NCBI GenBank assembly: GCA_947488175.1 | Contig: CANKYO010000004.1 | Span: forward strand, 372,001 to 436,000 | Source of the DNA: an uncultured Paracoccaceae bacterium | GTDB lineage: Bacteria > Pseudomonadota > Alphaproteobacteria > Rhodobacterales > Rhodobacteraceae | Direction of reading: 5' to 3' | DNA length: 64,000 nucleotides | In this document: positions 1 through 7,815 of the stretch, in pieces | Position numbering within the stretch: position 1 is the first letter of the stretch | Layout of the letters: the number at the start of each line of letters is the position of its first letter | Translations under genes and position numbers: made by a program | The notes under the pieces: model-generated | What the model was told of the DNA's origin: nothing | The model's input: only the letters and a program-made list of their open reading frames with translations | The model's database searches: none

Positions 1-1
1 C

Positions 2-130
2 AAGGCGATCACAGTAGGAAACCAGACCGGCACCTTCCTCGGCGTTGACGAAAACCTTGGCTTGCTATTGAAAACCGACAACGAAACCGTTCTGATCCCG
101 CTCACCGACCTGTTAGAGAGGCCCGCATGA
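2..130 (+). CDS. C-terminal end of a biotin/lipoate-protein-ligase-like protein (partial)
   Basis: The window opens inside a gene. The frame from position 2 gives 42 codons ending at TGA 128-130, which overlaps the ATG of the next gene (ATGA). The peptide runs through TFLGVDENLGLLLK and ends VLIPLTDLLERPA. This small beta-rich tail resembles the C-terminal domain of biotin/lipoate ligases, and in Rhodobacteraceae a ligase carrying a DUF4444 tail commonly precedes a DUF6505 gene. That family call is from memory of gene order plus weak sequence resemblance. The catalytic part lies outside the window. The ATGA overlap indicates translational coupling with the downstream gene. Confidence 0.5.
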   Translation, partial: KAITVGNQTGTFLGVDENLGLLLKTDNETVLIPLTDLLERPA

Positions 131-618
131 AACTCGCCCGCGCCATTCATTTCGACGACAGCGACACGCGCGTCTTTCACAACCCGGCCCGCACCGGGGA
201 ATGGTGCATTTCAGGCGGGTTTGAGTTTTCCAACTGGACCGAAGGTGACCTGACCGGCAAGGCCCGTCAGGCGTTTTCCAACGGCTGGATGGGCTGCGAA
301 ACCTTTGGGCGGGTCAGCTTTGCCGCCGTGACCCAGATTGAACCGGTCGAACGGGACAGGCTGGCCGATGGGCTGGCGCGGCATTTTGTGGACATCTATG
401 GCGCGCCATCAATCGACGCCGCGCGCGGTGTCGCACTCGAAGAATTGTCGCAGATGATGGAGCTTTGCGAAGACCACGCACCCAATACCCTGCTGACCGT
501 CGCGCGGGAATTGACCGAAGCCGGGGTCAGGGAAAGCTACCGCGTGATCGAAGCGCAGGACGCGGGCCTTGAACAATTCGCGATCCACGGTTCATTGGAC
601 GAACCGCACCAGCACTAG
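127..618 (+). CDS. DUF6505 family protein
   Basis: 163-residue soluble protein with no signal peptide or membrane segment. It has a conserved-looking N-terminal half (GEWCISGGFEFSNW, residues ~24-37; FSNGWMGCETFGR, ~50-62) and a helical C-terminal half. The start is fixed by the ATGA overlap with the preceding ligase-like gene. I recognise it as the DUF6505 family of Rhodobacterales, which has no known function. The ligase-like gene upstream and the tungstate importer pointing towards it on the other strand would fit a role near tungsten- or molybdenum-dependent formate dehydrogenase maturation, but that is only inference from context. Confidence 0.7.
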   Translation: MKLARAIHFDDSDTRVFHNPARTGEWCISGGFEFSNWTEGDLTGKARQAFSNGWMGCETFGRVSFAAVTQIEPVERDRLADGLARHFVDIYGAPSIDAARGVALEELSQMMELCEDHAPNTLLTVARELTEAGVRESYRVIEAQDAGLEQFAIHGSLDEPHQH

Positions 619-1415
619 GGTTGGGCATTGAACACAAACAGCGCCTCGCCATTGATCTCATAGCCATTGATCAGCTCTGCGGCGGTTTCGCCTGTTAGCC
701 AGTCTTCCAGTTGCAGGGCCAGATCATTGCGCACGCTGGGGTGCTTTTCAGGGTTCACGGGCAGATAGGCATACTGATTGAAAAGCGCCGGATCACCGGC
801 AAAAAGCAGCGCCAGATCGCCCTTGTTGCCAAAATTCAACCAGCTTGCCCTGTCGGCCAGAATGTAGGCATTGATCCCCGACGCCGTGTTCAGGGCAGCC
901 CCCATACCCGCCCCCACGGACAGATAGGACGGACCGAAGCCATCAACCGGTAACCCGGCCGCGGCCCAAAGCTGCAACTCCGCCTTATGAGTGCCGCTGT
1001 CATCGCCCCGGCTGACAAAAGGGCCACCCTGCTCGGCAATCCGTCGCATCGCGTCAACCGCGCTATCCGCGTCGGCAATCGCCGACGGATCGTCGGCAGG
1101 ACCTATCAGGACGAAATCATTAAACATGATCTTGCGACGGTGGGTGCCGTACCCATCCGAAACAAATGCCTCTTCCGCCGCTTTGGAATGCACAAGGATC
1201 GCATCCACATCACCCGCCTCACCCAAACGCAGCGCCTGCCCTGTGCCGACCACCAGCAACTGCACCTCAATGCCGGTATCCGCCTTGATGGCAGGCAACA
1301 GAACATCCGCAAGGCCCGAATTCTCGAATGATGTGGTTACCGCCAACCTGATCTCATCCGCTGCCAACGGCATGGCCAGAAACCCGGTCAGGACGAGGGA
1401 AATGAGATGCCTCAT
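615..1415 (-). CDS. tupA: Tungstate ABC transporter substrate-binding protein TupA
   Basis: 266 residues. An N-terminal signal peptide (residues 1-19, cleavage near LAA/DE) is followed by the TupA-type oxyanion-binding segment AVTTSFENSG (~25-34) and VVGTGQAL (~55-62). The length is normal for the family. TupA binds tungstate in the periplasm and delivers it to the TupB/TupC importer. It is the last gene of the operon tupB-tupC-tupA on the minus strand, with its ATG overlapping the end of tupC by 4 bp. Its stop overlaps the 3' end of the convergent DUF6505 gene. The related family takes molybdate; the TTS...NSG motif and the lack of ModA features favour tungstate. Confidence 0.88.
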   Translation of the reverse strand: MRHLISLVLTGFLAMPLAADEIRLAVTTSFENSGLADVLLPAIKADTGIEVQLLVVGTGQALRLGEAGDVDAILVHSKAAEEAFVSDGYGTHRRKIMFNDFVLIGPADDPSAIADADSAVDAMRRIAEQGGPFVSRGDDSGTHKAELQLWAAAGLPVDGFGPSYLSVGAGMGAALNTASGINAYILADRASWLNFGNKGDLALLFAGDPALFNQYAYLPVNPEKHPSVRNDLALQLEDWLTGETAAELINGYEINGEALFVFNAQP

Positions 1416-2116
1416 GTCACGATGTCTCCATTCAGAAATGCTTGAAGTTCCGGTGTTCCGGGCGTGGCAAGAACGTCCGACGCAGCGCCCTTTTCATGCA
1501 CCTTGCCTGCAATCATGAAAATCACATCCTGCGCCAGACGGCGCGCCTGCCCCATATCATGGGTCGACATGATGATGCGCGTGCCGGCCGCAGCGGTTTC
1601 CTGCAGCAGCGCCTCAATCTCGCGGGTGGCGTGGCCATCCAGATTGGCGCACGGCTCATCCAGAAACAGCACGTCCGGATCGCGGATCAACGCCCGCGCA
1701 ATGGCCAGTTTCTGGCGTTCGCCACCTGACAGTCGGCTCGCCCGCGTATTACGAATATCGCTCAGACCAATCCGATCCAGCCATGCGGTCGCAGCAACCT
1801 CAATTTCAGCCTTCGCAACACCGATCAGTTGCAACGGATAGCGCAGGTTATCGGCGACGCTGCGGCGCAGCACGATGGGCGACTGAAACACATAGGCCTG
1901 ACGGCCCTGATCATTCTGCGCCCAGTCCGCTGCCCCCGCGCTCAACCGTTCGATCCCGTGCATGACGCGCAGCAATGTGGTCTTGCCTGACCCGTTGGGA
2001 CCAATAATGATCGTTGGACCACCCTGATCAACAGTCAGGCTGACGGGGCCAAGCACCGTCTTGCCTTGCCGCCTGACAACGCAATCGGTCATGGTCAAGG
2101 GAAACAGATTGCTCAC
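1412..2116 (-). CDS. tupC: Tungstate ABC transporter ATP-binding protein TupC
   Basis: 234-residue ABC ATPase. Walker A GPNGSGKTT is at residues ~39-47, the signature LSGGERQ at ~133-139, and Walker B VLFLDEP follows. It powers tungstate import on the cytoplasmic face together with TupB. Its start overlaps the end of tupB (4 bp) and its end overlaps tupA, so the three genes are translated as one unit. Short single-domain size without the C-terminal molybdate-sensing domain of ModC supports the Tup rather than Mod assignment. Confidence 0.87.
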   Translation of the reverse strand: MSNLFPLTMTDCVVRRQGKTVLGPVSLTVDQGGPTIIIGPNGSGKTTLLRVMHGIERLSAGAADWAQNDQGRQAYVFQSPIVLRRSVADNLRYPLQLIGVAKAEIEVAATAWLDRIGLSDIRNTRASRLSGGERQKLAIARALIRDPDVLFLDEPCANLDGHATREIEALLQETAAAGTRIIMSTHDMGQARRLAQDVIFMIAGKVHEKGAASDVLATPGTPELQAFLNGDIVT

Positions 2117-2817
2117 CAGCGCCCCTCCCGTTCGGTGCGTGACAACCAGTGGATCGCGATATTGACGGCCAGCGCCAGACCGATCAGCACAAACCCCAAC
2201 CCCAGCGCCAAAGCGAAATCACCCTTCCCCGTCTCCAGCGCAATCGCTGTGGTCAGAACGCGGGTGGCATTGTCGATATTGCCGCCCACGATCATAATCG
2301 CCCCCACCTCGCCAATCGCCCGGCCAAACCCGGCCAGCGATGCGGTCAAAAGATTGCGCCGCCCATCCCAGATCAGCGTTCTGATGCGCTGCCATTTGGT
2401 TGTGTGCAGTGAGATCAGCAGGTCATGGTATTCAGCCCACAATTCGCGCATGGCCTGATGCGCGATGGACGCAATCAGCGGCGTGATGATAATCACCTGC
2501 GCGATGATCATAGCCGTCGGCGTGAACAACAGGCCCAGGACCCCGAAGGGACCGGAACGGGACAGCAGGATATACAGCATCAGACCCACAACCACAGGCG
2601 GCAGTCCCATCAGCGCATTCATGATTGATATAGCCAAACGGCGATAGCGAAACCGCTGCACCGCCAGAAACGTGCCAAACGGTATAGCAATAAGCGAGGC
2701 GACAACCACAGCCGACAGGCTGACCTGTAGTGACCGCAGACTGATCGCCCACAGCTCGGCGTCAAAGGTGACGACCAGCCAGAACGCTGCCTGCAACCCC
2801 TCCCAAATATCAATCAT
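2113..2817 (-). CDS. tupB: Tungstate ABC transporter permease TupB
   Basis: Integral membrane permease of about 234 residues with five or six hydrophobic segments and the binding-protein-dependent transport loop around GFGRAIGEVGAIMIVGG. A start at 2817 (MIDIWEGLQ) is preferred; a start 11 codons further upstream at 2850 is possible but adds an Arg-rich leader not expected in this family. It is the first gene of the minus-strand tupBCA operon, and its promoter should lie in the 479-bp gap shared with the TRAP operon. Together with TupA and TupC it imports tungstate. Confidence 0.87.
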   Translation of the reverse strand: MIDIWEGLQAAFWLVVTFDAELWAISLRSLQVSLSAVVVASLIAIPFGTFLAVQRFRYRRLAISIMNALMGLPPVVVGLMLYILLSRSGPFGVLGLLFTPTAMIIAQVIIITPLIASIAHQAMRELWAEYHDLLISLHTTKWQRIRTLIWDGRRNLLTASLAGFGRAIGEVGAIMIVGGNIDNATRVLTTAIALETGKGDFALALGLGFVLIGLALAVNIAIHWLSRTEREGRW

Positions 2818-3296
2818 CCGGCACCGACGCCCTTGCCTGCTTTGCGCCACGCGGGCCGCTTTCCACCCGCTATCATCGGGCTTATCCGGCCCAAGGACAA
2901 GGTGCGAATATCAGCGGTGTCAGACCTTCCTATTTCCATAAGCTCGGAGTACAGGCCGGGCATTCCGGAAAATTGATACACTATTGTGTCATTAAAAATC
3001 ACATGCTACGCAAAACCACTGAATTTGTTTTGACGGGCCGCGCATGGATCACACCGCCCTTTGCCACAGCGATCAACGGATTGCCCGTACCACGGGAACG
3101 ACCGATGGCGTCGGGGCACGTCGCCATCATTCAGGCAAAGCGGGGCGCAACGCCGAATTTCTTTGCCCAAAGGAATCCAATCTGTTGACATCATTGACAT
3201 CCCGGAGGGACGATCAAACCAGTTAAACTGCCTTAAGACATAAGAAAGACAGGCACCGGAGGAGGGTCGCCTGCGACAACATAGGGAGGGTCTGCA
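2818..3296 (+). other. Divergent intergenic region between tupBCA and the TRAP operon
   Basis: 479 bp without a credible gene. It should carry both promoters. An AT-rich stretch near 2972-3005 contains an imperfect inverted repeat, ATACAC-tatt-GTGTCAT (2976-2992), which could be an operator. Two TTGACA boxes occur at 3185-3190 and 3194-3199, but neither has a good -10 box at normal spacing. A purine-rich ribosome site AGGGAGGG sits 6 nt before the dctQ-type ATG at 3297. I see no ModE-like site and no riboswitch. Confidence 0.4.
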
Positions 3297-3896
3297 ATGT
3301 CGGTCCTGTTCGGCCTGCTTTGGCCGTTAGAGCGCATCAACAATGTCGTGCTTGCCATTGGCAAGTTTATCGCCATTGCAGCATTGGCCATCATGGTCTG
3401 CCTGATCCTCGGTCAGGTGTTTTTCCGTTACATTCTGAATGACGCTCCGAACTGGACAGAAGAAGCCGCGCGGTTCGGTATGCTCTGGATGACAGGGTTG
3501 ATGGCGCCCCTGGCCTACCGGATGGGCGGTTTCGTCGGGATCGACATGCTGGGGCGTGCCTTGCCACGGGTCGCTGCCGGCGCTCTTGGCCTGATCCTGA
3601 TGTGCATCACCATGTGGGTGCTTTTCGTGGCGTGGGATCGCGGGCTGAACAACCATCTTGATACGATTTCCGGCCGCGGCTGTTCCTCCACCCTGCGCTG
3701 GCCATTCGGGATCGAAATCGGCAAATGCGGCGACAAATTCCAGAACCGGTTTCAATATGCATCGCTCTGGGTTGGCGTGAATCTCCTGATCCTCGTCAAT
3801 CTGGAACTCATCATCCGGCAAATCATCATGCTGGCGGGCCAAGGCAACAAGCTGACCTCGCTGACCCCTGAAGAAGAAATCGCGGGGTCTTCCTGA
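3297..3896 (+). CDS. TRAP transporter small permease (DctQ type)
   Basis: 199 residues with four hydrophobic segments, the usual DctQ layout. The conserved region around FFRYILNDAPNWTEEAARF (~42-60) is typical. The start is supported by AGGGAGGG 6 nt upstream. Between TM3 and TM4 lies a longer than usual extracytoplasmic loop with two cysteines (RGCSS and GKCGD, ~121-142), possibly a disulfide. It forms the membrane part of a TRAP transporter with the large permease, whose ATG overlaps the stop codon here. It transports an organic acid or related solute; the substrate cannot be read from the sequence. Confidence 0.9.
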   Translation: MSVLFGLLWPLERINNVVLAIGKFIAIAALAIMVCLILGQVFFRYILNDAPNWTEEAARFGMLWMTGLMAPLAYRMGGFVGIDMLGRALPRVAAGALGLILMCITMWVLFVAWDRGLNNHLDTISGRGCSSTLRWPFGIEIGKCGDKFQNRFQYASLWVGVNLLILVNLELIIRQIIMLAGQGNKLTSLTPEEEIAGSS

Positions 3897-5434
3897 TGCT
3901 GCTCTGGTTCCTGCCGCTTTTCCTGCTTCTGATCATGATCGGCCTGCCGGTCGTCTTTGCCCTGCTCGCCTCGCCCATCGCGCTGATCATGATCGAAGGT
4001 GACACACGCAATGTCGTCGCAGGGCTTTATCGCAACCTTTACACTGGGATGGACAGTTTCCCCCTGATGGCTCTGCCCTTCTTCATGCTGGCTGGTGAAA
4101 TCATGAACAGGGGCGGCATCACGCTCCGCCTCGTGGAATTCAGCCAGGCCTTCATGGGACATCTGCGGGGCGGGCTGGCCCACGTGAATATCTTGTCATC
4201 GATCCTCTTTGCAGGCCTCTCAGGGTCGGCGGTGGCCGACACATCGGCCCTCGGCTCCACCCTGATCCCGGCGATGGAAAAGAACGGCTATAGCCGCAAA
4301 TTCGCCGCCGCGGTCACCGCCGCAAGCTCTGTCATCGGTCCAATCATCCCGCCATCCGGGATCATGATCATCTACGCCTATGTCATGGGCGAAAGCGTCG
4401 CGGCGCTATTCCTGGCGGGGATCGTACCCGGCGTGATGGTCGGCATCGGGCTGATGCTGGTGGTCCGCCTGATGGCCGACCGGTACGACCTGCCTAAGGC
4501 AGAACGGATCGTGCGCAAGGACCAGACGATCACGCCATTGGAAAGCTGGGTCAGCTTTTTCCTGATCCGGATCAATATCGCCGCCCTGCTTTACGCGGTC
4601 TCGGGCATCGTCACCCGCTTCATGCCGCAAGAGGTGAACGGCTGGCTGATCTTCCTCATCGCCCTACCTATCGCCCATGTGATCACGCAAACGATCAAGG
4701 CGCGGGTCAGCCATGATTTCCGCATCGTCTGCAAGAAAGCCATCGCGCCCCTGCAGACCCCCATCATCATTCTGGGCGGGATCCTTGTTGGGGTCTTCAC
4801 CCCGACCGAGGCCTCCGCCGTCGCGGTCGCCTACGCGCTTGTGGTCAGCTTTTTCGTGCTGCGGTCGATGAAAACCGGCGATCTGCTTGAGGTGCTGGCA
4901 AAATCCGCCCTGTCCACCTCGGCGGTTCTTTTGCTGGTGGGGGCTGCGGTGTCGTTCAAGACGGTGGTCAGCCTGTCCTACGCCCCGCAAATCCTGTCCG
5001 ACTACATCCTGTCACTCTCAGAAAATCCGCTGATCCTGCTCTTTCTGATCAACCTGCTCTTGTTCGTGGTGGGCATGTTCCTCGATGCCGGACCTGCCAT
5101 CATCATTCTGGGGCCAATCCTGGGGCCGATCTTTGTCGATCTGGGGGTTCACCCGGTCCATTTCGCGATCATCATGTCGGTCAACCTGACCGTCGGGCTG
5201 GCCACCCCACCGATGGGGCTTGTGCTCTTCGTGGCCAGTACGGTGTCCAAGGAAAAGGTCGAAACGATTGCCAAGGCGATCATGCCATTTCTTGCCGTGG
5301 AAATCCTCGTGATCTTCCTCATCACCTATGTCCCCGCCATTTCGATGACGGTGCCATACCTGACCGGTTTCCTGGGCTGCGGCCCGGAGGTCGGTTTCTC
5401 CGCTTGTATCAGCCCCGCGCCGGTACCAAACTAA
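3896..5434 (+). CDS. TRAP transporter large permease (DctM type), enlarged
   Basis: 512 residues, larger than the ~425-residue DctM norm. Typical DctM blocks are present: FFMLAGEIMNRGG (~62-74), GLSGSAVADTSALGS (~105-119), VIGPIIPPSG (~146-155) and the second-half repeat near NLTVGLATPPMGL. The extra length comes mainly from a hydrophobic block of roughly 70 residues between ~220 and 290 and a short Cys-containing tail (FLGCGPEVGFSAC). It is the ion-coupled transport subunit, located in the inner membrane. Its start overlaps dctQ and its stop lies 23 bp before the binding-protein gene. Confidence 0.92.
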   Translation: MLLWFLPLFLLLIMIGLPVVFALLASPIALIMIEGDTRNVVAGLYRNLYTGMDSFPLMALPFFMLAGEIMNRGGITLRLVEFSQAFMGHLRGGLAHVNILSSILFAGLSGSAVADTSALGSTLIPAMEKNGYSRKFAAAVTAASSVIGPIIPPSGIMIIYAYVMGESVAALFLAGIVPGVMVGIGLMLVVRLMADRYDLPKAERIVRKDQTITPLESWVSFFLIRINIAALLYAVSGIVTRFMPQEVNGWLIFLIALPIAHVITQTIKARVSHDFRIVCKKAIAPLQTPIIILGGILVGVFTPTEASAVAVAYALVVSFFVLRSMKTGDLLEVLAKSALSTSAVLLLVGAAVSFKTVVSLSYAPQILSDYILSLSENPLILLFLINLLLFVVGMFLDAGPAIIILGPILGPIFVDLGVHPVHFAIIMSVNLTVGLATPPMGLVLFVASTVSKEKVETIAKAIMPFLAVEILVIFLITYVPAISMTVPYLTGFLGCGPEVGFSACISPAPVPN

Positions 5435-5457
5435 CAGCATAAATCAGGGAGAGTATA

Positions 5458-6522
5458 ATGCTGAAAACACTAACCAAAGTGGCCGCCACGGCCGCACTTC
5501 TGGCGACGCCATTCGCCGCATGGGCGGACGGGCATCAGGAATTCACCATCCGCGCCACGGCCAACTCCAACGAAAACGACGAGGACTATGACGGTCTTGT
5601 CGTGTTCAAGAACTACGTTGAAGCCGCGTCAAACGGACGGATCGGCGTGGAACTCTTCATCGGCACCCAGCTTTGCGCCACCGGTGCGGAATGCCTCGAA
5701 GGTGTGTCCGAAGGCTCGATTGACGTCTACATCTCCACGTCGGGCGGTGCGGCTGGCATTTTCCCTTACGTGCAGGTGCTTGACCTGCCCTATCTGATGG
5801 CCAATGACCGGGTCGCCGAACATGTGCTGACCTCAGATTTCGTGCGCACCATGCGGGACATGGCGCTGGAAGACAGCGACAGCACGATCCGCCTGATGAC
5901 CATCGGTAACACCGGCGGCTGGCGCAACTTCGCCAACACCCAGCGGCGCATCGCGGTACCATCCGACATGGAAGGTCTGAAAATCCGTACCGTGGTTGCC
6001 GACCTTCCGCAGGAACTGGTCCGGGCCTTGGGCGGCTCGCCGACCCCGATCCCATGGCCTGAATTGTTCACAAGCTTCCAGACCGGCGTTGTTGACGGTT
6101 CCAAGAACGGGATCACCGACATCATGGGCATGAAATTCCCTGATGCGGGTCTGCAATACCTGACGCTGGACGGGCACGCCTATATGGGTGCGCTCTGGTG
6201 GATGTCGAACGAAAACTTCATGGCGATGCCAGAAGACCTGCGCCGCGTCGTGGTTGACGGCTTTGCCGAACTCCAGCAGGCCACATTCGCGTCTCCCAAG
6301 CGCAAATCCATCGAAGCCTACCAGGCCTTCGTGGAAGGTGGCGGTGACCTCTATGTGCCAACACCCGAGGAGAAAGCCGCCTTCGCCGAAGCCGCCGCCC
6401 CCGTACAGGACTGGTTCCGCGAAAACGTGGACCGGGGCGACGAAATCCTCGACGCGCTGATTGCTGCGGTCGGTGATGCAGAGGCAGAGATCAACGGGGC
6501 TTATGCAAGCGATCTGAACTAA
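5458..6522 (+). CDS. TRAP transporter substrate-binding protein (DctP type)
   Basis: 354-residue periplasmic binding protein. The signal peptide covers residues 1-23 (cleavage after AAWA). The DctP signature segment LKIRT (around residue 177), with the carboxylate-binding Arg, is followed by LGGSPTPIPWPELFTSFQTG and DGSKN. An unusual CATGAEC stretch (~66-72) places two cysteines close together. A GGGAG ribosome site lies just upstream of the ATG. It is the last gene of the dctQ-dctM-dctP operon, followed by a strong terminator. The substrate is probably a carboxylate, because the binding Arg is kept; the exact compound is unknown. Confidence 0.92.
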   Translation: MLKTLTKVAATAALLATPFAAWADGHQEFTIRATANSNENDEDYDGLVVFKNYVEAASNGRIGVELFIGTQLCATGAECLEGVSEGSIDVYISTSGGAAGIFPYVQVLDLPYLMANDRVAEHVLTSDFVRTMRDMALEDSDSTIRLMTIGNTGGWRNFANTQRRIAVPSDMEGLKIRTVVADLPQELVRALGGSPTPIPWPELFTSFQTGVVDGSKNGITDIMGMKFPDAGLQYLTLDGHAYMGALWWMSNENFMAMPEDLRRVVVDGFAELQQATFASPKRKSIEAYQAFVEGGGDLYVPTPEEKAAFAEAAAPVQDWFRENVDRGDEILDALIAAVGDAEAEINGAYASDLN

Positions 6523-6544
6523 CCGCTAAACATATGAACCAGCT

Positions 6545-6573
6545 AGGGCCATCCAATCGGGTGGCCCTTTCTT
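6545..6573 (+). terminator. Rho-independent terminator of the TRAP operon
   Basis: Stem AGGGCCATCC (6545-6554) pairs with GGGTGGCCCT (6559-6568) around a 4-nt loop AATC, with one G-T wobble, and a T-rich tail TTTCTT follows. It lies 22 bp after the dctP-type stop and just before the 3' end of the convergent nuclease-like gene. Confidence 0.85.
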
Positions 6574-7195
6574 ATTGTGGTGACCGGGATGCATTGCGCG
6601 CTTTCTGCTGCGCCTCAAATCTTTCCCAGACATCCATTCGCCCCCTCTGACGGGCATCAGCCAACCACAGCTTTTTGCGAACATTTTCAGGCTCCAGATG
6701 ACTGTACATAGCGCCCGAGAATTTGGGCCAATCAAGAGCGAGGCCGAGCTTCACCATTTCGGCCGACAGATCGCTACCATTCGAAAGAAAACAACGGGCG
6801 ACCAGACGACCATAGTCGTCAATTTCCGCCGAAACGGCGAATACTTCCTGGCCTTTGCACAGCCCATGCAGAGCCCATTTCGCCTGCTTTCCAAAAGGAT
6901 GTGCGAATTCCGGTGCATCAATCCCGAACAAACGAATTTCTTGCCCTTTGATGCGTAGACCATCACCATCGGTAACATAAGCTCGGCCCAGAACCACCAT
7001 CTCTTTGGGTGGTTGCCGGTCAGGAGTAGCAGGCGGCGTTTCGGCGCTGGCGGTTTTGGCATCAGTGCGGCGGGTCGGGCTACGCTGCTGTCGGTTCCTC
7101 TGTTGCGAAACCCGATTGTTCCGCCTCCTGCTCCGCCGTCCTCGGCTAAAGAAGATGATCACACCAAATCCGATGAGAAGCAGAAACCCTTCCAA
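6572..7195 (-). CDS. Membrane-anchored thermonuclease (SNase-like) family protein
   Basis: 207 residues. Residues 2-16 (EGFLLLIGFGVIIFF) form one N-terminal membrane segment, followed by a strongly basic Arg-rich linker (~18-45). A staphylococcal-nuclease-like OB fold runs from ~68 to 185, with DGDGLRIKGQEIRLFGIDAPE-type active-site region (Asp, Arg and Glu positions kept) and a second Arg near DDYGRLVA. The family cleaves nucleic acid with calcium. The anchor and basic linker suggest the domain sits near the membrane, possibly outside. It is a single gene, convergent with the TRAP operon. Confidence 0.75.
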   Translation of the reverse strand: MEGFLLLIGFGVIIFFSRGRRSRRRNNRVSQQRNRQQRSPTRRTDAKTASAETPPATPDRQPPKEMVVLGRAYVTDGDGLRIKGQEIRLFGIDAPEFAHPFGKQAKWALHGLCKGQEVFAVSAEIDDYGRLVARCFLSNGSDLSAEMVKLGLALDWPKFSGAMYSHLEPENVRKKLWLADARQRGRMDVWERFEAQQKARNASRSPQ

Positions 7196-7305
7196 ATCAA
7201 CCTCAAGAACTTTTGAAACAAGTACCTGAGACGATACACACCGTTAGGTTGCATTCAATGCAAAGAATAAAGTGTCGGCAAAATAACGAACCGCAATATC
7301 GCCCC

Positions 7306-7815
7306 TCACCGAAACGGATACATCCACACCCGGTAGTCATCCACCAGCACCTCCGCCCGCGCGCGTTCTTCCGCCGTTAGCCGGGGCGTGATCTCCTCCA
7401 GCGAATCCAGCGCATCCGGGTCCCCGCCTATTGCCGACAGGGCATACCACAGATAGGCTCTGACCAGATCAGGCGCGGGCAATCCCCGGCCCACCTCGTA
7501 ATACCAACCAAGCCCCGATTGTGCCCCCGGATGCCCTTTCATCGACGCCCTGAGATACCAGTCAAACGCCCGCTCATCGTCGCGTTCGACGCCAAGGCCC
7601 ATGGCGTACATGACCCCGATCAGTTCCTCGGCATCCGCATTGCCCGACCGCGCGTAAATCTCAAAAAGCGCGCGCGCCTCTTCAAACTGCCCCGCCTCCA
7701 TCAGATCGCGCGCCGTTTCCATATCGGCCTGTGCCGGGACCGCCAAACAGGCCCAAAACCCGATTGCCAGACAAAGGGTCCGACGCAAGTCCGACGTTTT
7801 GCCGACGTTTTGCAT
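7306..7815 (-). CDS. Sel1-repeat (TPR-like) secreted protein
   Basis: About 169 residues from ATG 7815, which has AGGAGG 11 nt upstream. An upstream start at 7905 would add 30 residues lacking signal-peptide character and is rejected. The N-terminus MQNVGKTSDLRRT is followed by a hydrophobic signal core and cleavage near VPAQA. Two Sel1-like repeats follow (AEELIGVMYAMGLGVERD and AQSGLGWYYEVGRGLPA regions). Such proteins are scaffolds in the periplasm. The first 13 codons coincide with a phased GTCGG repeat seen again near 32.5 kb, and the 5' end overlaps the start of the divergent peroxidase gene. Confidence 0.75.
   Translation of the reverse strand: MQNVGKTSDLRRTLCLAIGFWACLAVPAQADMETARDLMEAGQFEEARALFEIYARSGNADAEELIGVMYAMGLGVERDDERAFDWYLRASMKGHPGAQSGLGWYYEVGRGLPAPDLVRAYLWYALSAIGGDPDALDSLEEITPRLTAEERARAEVLVDDYRVWMYPFR
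7767..7806 (-). repeat. Phased GTCGG repeat, copy A (inside the Sel1 gene start)
   Basis: Read on the minus strand, GTCGG occurs at 7806, 7795 and 7784 (11-bp steps), then GTCTGG at 7772 (12-bp step). The last unit, GTCGGACCCTTTGTCTGGCA, differs from the matching 20 bases of copy B at 32544-32563 in only two positions. Here it encodes the first residues of the Sel1-repeat protein. Confidence 0.6.

Noticed and set aside
2972..2995. ModE- or GntR-type operator between tupB and the TRAP operon
   Set aside because: The inverted repeat is imperfect with only about four solid pairs and matches no known consensus well; kept only as a note in the gap entry.
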